A DNA stretch of 64,000 bases from positions 124,001 to 188,000 of the forward strand of contig NZ_JAMYJR010000038.1 of the NCBI RefSeq assembly GCF_024137025.1, given 5' to 3'. Below the pieces are notes generated by a model that was not told where the DNA came from, searched no databases, and was given only the letters and a program-made list of their open reading frames with translations. This DNA comes from Paractinoplanes aksuensis. Its GTDB lineage: Bacteria; Actinomycetota; Actinomycetes; Mycobacteriales; Micromonosporaceae. The translations under genes and the position numbers were made by a program. This document shows, piece after piece, positions 59,373 to 64,000 of the stretch (position 1 is its first letter; every line of letters starts with the position of its first letter).

Positions 59373-61520
59373 ATGCCGGATTCGAAGCCTTCCCCGTCCG
59401 AGGCGGACGCCGAGCAGTCGGCCGACGAGACGCAGCGGGCCGCCCACCAGCGCGCCGCCGACGACCGGGGGAAGATCGCCGCTCTCCAGCGTTCGCAGGC
59501 GGTGATCGAGTTCGATCTGACGGGCAAGATCCTGGACGCCAACGACAACTTCCTGACGACGGTGGGCTACACCCGCGAGGAGGTGGTCGGTCAGCACCAC
59601 CGCATGTTCGTGCCGGAGCAGGAGGCCCGAGGCCCGCAGTATCGCGAGTTCTGGGAGGCGCTGGGCGAGGGCCGGTTCCAGGCCGGGGTGTACACCCGCG
59701 TGGCCAAGAACGGCCGGAAGGTGTGGCTGAGGGCGACCTACAACCCGATCCTCGACACCGACGGCCGGCCGGTCAAGGTGGTCAAGTTCGCGGCCGACAT
59801 CACCGCCGACCGGCAGCGCACCGCCGAGTTCGAGGGCAAGATCGACGCGATCAGCCGGTCGCGGGCGATGATCGAGTTCGACCTGGACGGCACGATTCTC
59901 ACGGCGAACCAGAACTTCCTCGACACCATGGGCTACGACCTCGACGAGATCGTCGGGCAGAACCACCGCATGTTCATGCCACCCGGCCTGGCCGACCGGC
60001 CGGAATACGCCGAGTTCTGGAAGTATCTGCGGCGCGGCGAGTTCAAGTCCGGTGAGTTCAAGCGGATGGCCAAGGGAGGTCGGGAGGTTTGGCTGCTGGC
60101 GTCGTACAACGCGGTCCTCGACGCCGATGGCCAGCCGGTCAAGGTGTTCAAGTTCGCCGCTGACATCACCGAGGAGCAGCACCGTACTGCCGAGTTCGAG
60201 GGCAAGGTCGCCGCGATCAACCGATCTCAGGCGGTCATCGAGTTCAACCTCGACGGCACGATCCTGACCGCGAACCAGAATTTCCTCGACACCATGGGCT
60301 ACACCCTCGACGAGATCGTCGGACATCACCACCGGATGTTCGTCGACCCGGCCGAGGCGTCCGGGACCGCCTACTCGTTGTTCTGGGAGCGCCTGGCCCG
60401 CGGTGAATTCCAGGGTGGCGAGCACAAGCGCATCGCCAAGGACGGCCACGACGTATGGCTGCAGGCGACCTACAACCCGATCCTCGATGCCGAGGGCCGG
60501 CCGGCCAAGGTGATCAAGTTCGCCATCGACATCACGGCGGCCAAGGAGCGCACCGCCGAGTTCGAAGGTAAGGACACGGCAATCAGTCTGGCCCAGGCGG
60601 TCATCGAGTTCGACCTCGACGGCAACGTCCTTGCCGCGAACGACAACTTCCAGCGCACCATGGGCTACAGCGAGCGGGAGTTGATCGGGCAGCACCACTC
60701 GATGCTGTGCCCGGCCGACTACATCGTCTCGCCCGAGTACCGCGACTTCTGGCACCGGCTCGGTGCCGGTGAGATCCACAGCGGCCGTTTTCAGCGGGTC
60801 GGCAAGTACGGCCGCGAAGTGTGGATCCGGGCCAGTTACATTCCGATCCGTGATCTGCACGACGTCGTCTACAAGGTGGTCAAGTACGCCTACGACATCA
60901 CCGACCAGGTCGTGCTGGAGCATGAGCTCGCGACCAAGACCCACGACATGAAGTCTTCGGTGACCGCGCTGACAGCGGCTATCGACGAGATCACCGAAGC
61001 CGCCACCCGGGCCACCGCCCTGGCCGACACCACCCACCAGAACGCCCAGGAGGGGTACGAGGATCTCCGCAAGTCGATCGACGCGATCGAGCTGATTCAG
61101 AAGTCGTCGGAGCAGATCGCGGCGATCGTCACGGTGATCGGCGAGATCGCCAGCCAGACCAACCTGCTCGCGTTCAACGCCTCGATCGAGGCCGCCCGCG
61201 CCGGTGAGCACGGCATCGGCTTCTCCGTCGTCGCCGGCGAGGTCCGTAAGCTCGCCGAGCGCTCCTCGGCCGCCGCCCGTGAGATCACCCAGTTGATTCA
61301 TGAATCGGCCGGCCGGGTCACTCAGGGCGCGACCGTCAGCAATCGCGCGCAGAGCTCGTTCGGGCAGATCCTGGCCCACGTCGCCGAGACCAGCGACACC
61401 ATCAGGCGGATCGCGGCTTCGACGGAGGAACAGCAGACGGTGTCGCACCAAGTGGCTGAGCTCATCAACGATCTGGTGAACAGGGGCAGCGTCGATGGGC
61501 ACGACAGGGCCGCGTCGTGA
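59373..61520 (+). CDS. Soluble chemoreceptor with four tandem PAS domains (BdlA-like)
   Basis: 715 aa from ATG 59373 (GAGGAG six bases upstream). No membrane helix. Four PAS units of 122 residues each start at residues 35, 157, 279 and 401; each has the pattern AVIEFDLxGxIL, GxxHRMF, EFW, VWLxAxYNPILD and KFAxDIT. The signalling domain (about 540-710) has VIGEIASQTNLLAFNASIEA, ARAGEHGIGFSVVAGEVRKL. Domain type and lack of a membrane anchor resemble BdlA, a two-PAS receptor tied to cyclic-di-GMP and dispersal in Pseudomonas. Its stop overlaps the CheW start by four bases. Confidence 0.92.
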   Translation: MPDSKPSPSEADAEQSADETQRAAHQRAADDRGKIAALQRSQAVIEFDLTGKILDANDNFLTTVGYTREEVVGQHHRMFVPEQEARGPQYREFWEALGEGRFQAGVYTRVAKNGRKVWLRATYNPILDTDGRPVKVVKFAADITADRQRTAEFEGKIDAISRSRAMIEFDLDGTILTANQNFLDTMGYDLDEIVGQNHRMFMPPGLADRPEYAEFWKYLRRGEFKSGEFKRMAKGGREVWLLASYNAVLDADGQPVKVFKFAADITEEQHRTAEFEGKVAAINRSQAVIEFNLDGTILTANQNFLDTMGYTLDEIVGHHHRMFVDPAEASGTAYSLFWERLARGEFQGGEHKRIAKDGHDVWLQATYNPILDAEGRPAKVIKFAIDITAAKERTAEFEGKDTAISLAQAVIEFDLDGNVLAANDNFQRTMGYSERELIGQHHSMLCPADYIVSPEYRDFWHRLGAGEIHSGRFQRVGKYGREVWIRASYIPIRDLHDVVYKVVKYAYDITDQVVLEHELATKTHDMKSSVTALTAAIDEITEAATRATALADTTHQNAQEGYEDLRKSIDAIELIQKSSEQIAAIVTVIGEIASQTNLLAFNASIEAARAGEHGIGFSVVAGEVRKLAERSSAAAREITQLIHESAGRVTQGATVSNRAQSSFGQILAHVAETSDTIRRIAASTEEQQTVSHQVAELINDLVNRGSVDGHDRAAS
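59475..60902 (+). repeat. Four tandem 366-base PAS-coding repeats
   Basis: Units at 59475-59840, 59841-60206, 60207-60572 and 60573-60902. The unit length is exactly 122 codons for the first three, and each boundary has the same words (RTAEFEGK). Units 2 and 3 are the most alike; unit 4 is the most diverged. They arose by internal duplication. Confidence 0.85.
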
Positions 61521-63055
61521 CGACGGCGGCCGGCGCCACCCTCTACGGCGTCTTCCGCACCGGGGGCCTTCGTATGGCGTTGCCCTTGGAGGAACTTCGT
61601 GAGGTCATCGTCCGGCCGGCCGAGTTCAGCCCCTTGCCCACCGCGGGGGTGGGGCTGCTCGGCGCGGTCAACCTGCGCCACACCGTGATTCCGGTCCTCG
61701 ACCCGTGTCTGCTCGCCGGGCGACCGTCTGCTGCCGAGACGGGCGAGGTCATCATCATCGTCTCCAGCGACGGCCAGCTTCTCGGCCTGCTCGCCGACGC
61801 CATCGAGGGTTCCACCCATGTGGAAGCGGATGCTCTCCTCGCCGTGCGTGTCGGCGGTGGCGTGCCCGCCCTGTTCTCACACACCTTCGAGCGCGCTGAC
61901 GACGGCGCTGTCGTCGCGTTGCTGGACGCTGCCGCCATCGTCGACATGCCGGCGATCCCCGCCGTCGCCGATCCGGCCCAGCAGCCGGGCCGGTCCGCTA
62001 CCGCGACCGCCTCGGTTGCGGCGCAGGCGCGAGAGACGCACCGCACTCTTCTGATGTTCGAGTGCGGCGGCACCGGACTGTCCATCGACGTCACCCACGT
62101 ACATTCCGTCGTCCCCGACCTCGAGCTGCACTCCTCGCCCTTGGACGGTCCGATCTGCCGTGGCGTCGCTCACCTCGACGGCGCCGCTGTCCCGGCCATC
62201 GATCCCATCACCCTGCTCGCGCTGGGAATGCAGCCACGAGCCGACACGGACCGCGGTGTCGTGGTCTCGCTCCCCACGGGCCTGATCACCCTTATCGCGA
62301 CCGATGTCACCGACATCACCACCGTGCCCGCCGAGGACATTTTGCCCATCCCCGCCCTGTCGAGCCCCAACCACGGCCTGCTTGCCGGGCTGCTCACGAC
62401 CGACGATCGCCAGTACCTCGTCCTTGACGGGCAGGCGCTCCGCGAGAATGCCGAGCTGGCCGCCTTCGGAAACATGAACCTGCGCCTGGACGCGACAACC
62501 GCCCAAGCCGATCCGCCGCCGGGCGGCGACCCCCAAGCCATCGGGAAGGACGAGCACAGAGTCATCCCGAGCGTGCGCAAATTCCTCACCTACAGTATCG
62601 GGGTCGATGCCGCCACGCCGCTGGAGCAGATCGACGAGATACTGCCATACCCCAGTCATCACCTCAGCCTCGACGACGCGCCGCTGATCGGCATGTTCAC
62701 CCACCGCCGTACGACCATTCCGCTGATCGATTTGCCCGCGCTGCTCGGACGTGACCACACCCCCGATCCCGCGACCGCCCGGGTCCTGCTGGTGACCGTC
62801 GCCGCCGGCATCACCGCCGGGCTGGTCGTCCCCGACCTGCACGCCATCGAGCAGGCCGTGTGGGAAGAGCCTCCCAAAACCCCCGATGACCTGCTGCAGC
62901 GGCCGCTGGTCAGCCTCGGCACACCCGAGGACAACCGGCTCGTGCCCCACTTCGACCTCATCGCCATCGCCGCCGAACACCTCGGCCGGCAGCTTGTCCA
63001 GGCCGAAGAGCACGACTCCGCGTACGCCGATGCGCGCAAACTGGCGGTGCGGTGA
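61517..63055 (+). CDS. Triple CheW-domain protein
   Basis: 512 aa from GTG 61517, overlapping the receptor stop (GTGA). Three CheW-like units: about 8-150 (GVFRTGGLRMALPLEELREV, VGLLGAVNLRHTVIPVLDP), about 185-320 (LLMFECGGTGLSIDVTHVHS, GVAHLDGAAVPAIDPITLLA) and about 370-500 (LTYSIGVDAATPLEQIDEIL, LIGMFTHRRTTIPLIDLPAL). CheW is the adaptor between receptors and CheA kinase. Three in one chain is unusual; it may build arrays or act as a scaffold. No CheA, CheY, CheR or CheB is in the window. Confidence 0.88.
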   Translation: MTTAAGATLYGVFRTGGLRMALPLEELREVIVRPAEFSPLPTAGVGLLGAVNLRHTVIPVLDPCLLAGRPSAAETGEVIIIVSSDGQLLGLLADAIEGSTHVEADALLAVRVGGGVPALFSHTFERADDGAVVALLDAAAIVDMPAIPAVADPAQQPGRSATATASVAAQARETHRTLLMFECGGTGLSIDVTHVHSVVPDLELHSSPLDGPICRGVAHLDGAAVPAIDPITLLALGMQPRADTDRGVVVSLPTGLITLIATDVTDITTVPAEDILPIPALSSPNHGLLAGLLTTDDRQYLVLDGQALRENAELAAFGNMNLRLDATTAQADPPPGGDPQAIGKDEHRVIPSVRKFLTYSIGVDAATPLEQIDEILPYPSHHLSLDDAPLIGMFTHRRTTIPLIDLPALLGRDHTPDPATARVLLVTVAAGITAGLVVPDLHAIEQAVWEEPPKTPDDLLQRPLVSLGTPEDNRLVPHFDLIAIAAEHLGRQLVQAEEHDSAYADARKLAVR

Positions 63056-63187
63056 TTCCGGCTGCTGGTCACCGGGACGCCACACAGCCAGAGCCTTGCC
63101 GACCTTCGGCGCGGTCAGCTTCGGTACCTGAAGTCGTCGGCGGCTTTCACCCAGTGCGTCGGAGAGCGCTTGAAGGCCTGGTGGTCG

Positions 63188-63370
63188 ATGATTGAGGGCA
63201 TGTCGTTACCGGGTTTGGACCCTGATGAGTACCCGCCGATCGATCCCGACGAGCCTGCCCCGGACGACGCCGGCGAATTGCTGCCGGATACTCCGGATGA
63301 TCTGCCGGAGGCTCCCGTCGAACCGCTACCTGATGATGGCGAGGAAGGTGGCGTACGGGAACCCGCGTAG
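63188..63370 (+). CDS. Possible small acidic Pro-rich protein
   Basis: 60 aa from ATG 63188, or 56 aa from ATG 63200. Strongly acidic and Pro-rich (GLDPDEYPPIDPDEPAPDDA, LLPDTPDDLPEAPVEPLPDD). The ribosome site is weak. It overlaps the end of the convergent regulator gene by 45 bases. Could be a real small protein or chance. Confidence 0.35.
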   Translation: MIEGMSLPGLDPDEYPPIDPDEPAPDDAGELLPDTPDDLPEAPVEPLPDDGEEGGVREPA

Positions 63371-64000
63371 CGGCGAGGCATCCGGATCCGCCGCTATCTG
63401 GGGCATCCGCTCCGGCCGGCGCAGCCGTTCGTACAGGTCGGTCGTCTCGGCGGCCGGGCGCACTCGCAGGTCGGCCCAGAGCGTCGTGACCAGCTGCCGG
63501 TATTGCAGCAGGGCCAGATGGCGCAGGCCGGTACGCGCGTAGCACAGCATCAGCGCGCGGTGGACGTCCTCGTTGCACGGGTCCTCGGCCAGGATCCGCC
63601 GGGCCAGGGTCGCGGCGGCACCGTGCTCGCCCCGCCCGGTGCAGAGCAGCACGAGGCGGCTCTGCGCCTCCACCGCGAGGGCGTGCAGCGCCGCCCGCCG
63701 GGGCGCGGCCCATTCCGCGTACGGCCGGTCCCGGGCGATCCGGTACGCCTCGCCGCACCGCTCGACCACCGGCTCGGCCGCCGCGGCCCGCAGCGTCTTG
63801 CGCACCCCGGCCAGCAGCACGTGCAGCCGGCTACGCCCGGCCGTCGGCCGGGCCCGCGGCCAGAACGTGTCGATCAGGACGTCCCGCGGGACCGGCGCGT
63901 CCGGGTGTAACAGCAGGTAGACGACCAGATCCCGGCCGTGCCGGCTGGACGTCTCGACGAGCCGGCCGTTGACGATCACCCGCACGTCACCGAGCAGGAA
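63326..64000 (-). CDS. BTAD-domain regulator (N-terminus beyond right edge)
   Basis: The frame is open to the right edge (FLLGDVRVIVNGRLVETSSR), so the start lies outside. Visible: a winged-helix segment (VVYLLLHPDAPVPRDVLIDT, FWPRARPTAGRSRLHVLLAG) and a bacterial transcriptional activator domain (LARRILAEDPCNEDVHRALM, RHLALLQYRQLVTTLWADLR). The C-terminal end at 63326 directly follows the BTAD, so the missing N-terminal part may be large, as in regulators where the BTAD is at the C-terminus. Not a close relative of the three SARPs. Confidence 0.8.
   Translation of the reverse strand, partial: FLLGDVRVIVNGRLVETSSRHGRDLVVYLLLHPDAPVPRDVLIDTFWPRARPTAGRSRLHVLLAGVRKTLRAAAAEPVVERCGEAYRIARDRPYAEWAAPRRAALHALAVEAQSRLVLLCTGRGEHGAAATLARRILAEDPCNEDVHRALMLCYARTGLRHLALLQYRQLVTTLWADLRVRPAAETTDLYERLRRPERMPQIAADPDASPLRGFPYATFLAIIR

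Noticed and set aside
59343..61502. 719-codon minus-strand frame opposite the four-PAS receptor
   Set aside because: Its repeats only mirror the PAS-coding repeats on the plus strand.
1..64000. tRNA genes, CRISPR arrays, rRNA
   Set aside because: No cloverleaf-like GTTCRANNC segments in suitable context, no regular short repeats with spacers, and no rRNA-like sequence noticed by eye.

Overview
The window is 64 kb of very GC-rich DNA with Shine-Dalgarno-led genes, frequent GTG starts, SARP-type regulators, a mycothiol-type isomerase homologue, PF03640 lipoproteins, many ECF sigma factors and soluble chemoreceptors. This points to an actinobacterium, most likely of the Micromonosporaceae (Actinoplanes-like). 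The genus is an inference from gene content. I see no rRNA, tRNA, CRISPR array or intact insertion sequence.

Layout. 1-4.8 kb: a cut-off zinc protease lipoprotein, a PF03640 lipoprotein, an animal-type haem peroxidase, a MarR regulator and an ECF sigma factor, all on the minus strand. 5.2-9.9 kb: a secreted alpha/beta hydrolase, a DUF1345 membrane protein and SARP regulator 1. 9.9-14.1 kb: envelope proteins (CHRD, PF03640, DUF4333, phospholipase A2) around an ECF sigma/anti-sigma pair. 14.2-22.7 kb: a Ser/Thr kinase with an extracellular CBM6-like domain, an intradiol dioxygenase, a degenerate M20 protein with MarR, a cupin, a DUF4232 lipoprotein, WrbA and a LuxR-type regulator. 22.9-27.6 kb: a four-gene minus-strand block (methyltransferase, maleylpyruvate-isomerase-like, unknown, Tat-exported M20 amidohydrolase) facing a GntR gene. 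28.5-32.9 kb: GntR, a large LuxR ATPase, an ECF sigma factor and a small protein. 33-47.5 kb: AraC, GMC oxidoreductase 1, ECF, hydrolase 2, SARP 2, DUF2625, TetR, acetyltransferase, OhrR-like MarR, GMC 2 and SARP 3. 47.5-54.7 kb: an orphan ABC solute-binding lipoprotein, a STAS protein, glucose-6-phosphate dehydrogenase, then a graveyard of gene fragments. 54.7-63 kb: a signalling island with FIST, split PAS/GGDEF-EAL, PilZ chemoreceptor, four-PAS chemoreceptor and triple-CheW protein. The right edge cuts a BTAD regulator.

Main patterns. (1) A cassette of GMC oxidoreductase, ECF sigma, alpha/beta hydrolase and SARP occurs in three partial copies (4.3-9.9, 33.9-40.4 and 43.1-47.5 kb). Both hydrolases carry the same upstream element: an identical 19-mer, exactly 20 bases, then an inverted repeat. 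(2) Two ECF genes about 24.5 kb apart share an identical 18-mer upstream. (3) An AT-rich palindrome sits at the start of both GntR genes, with a related site before the OhrR-like gene. (4) The right-hand island joins cyclic-di-GMP enzymes to receptors of the chemotaxis type, one with its own PilZ domain, but has no CheA in view.

Genes were read by translation and motif recognition only. Family calls rest on visible motifs; operator and promoter calls are inferences from repeated or symmetric sequence.
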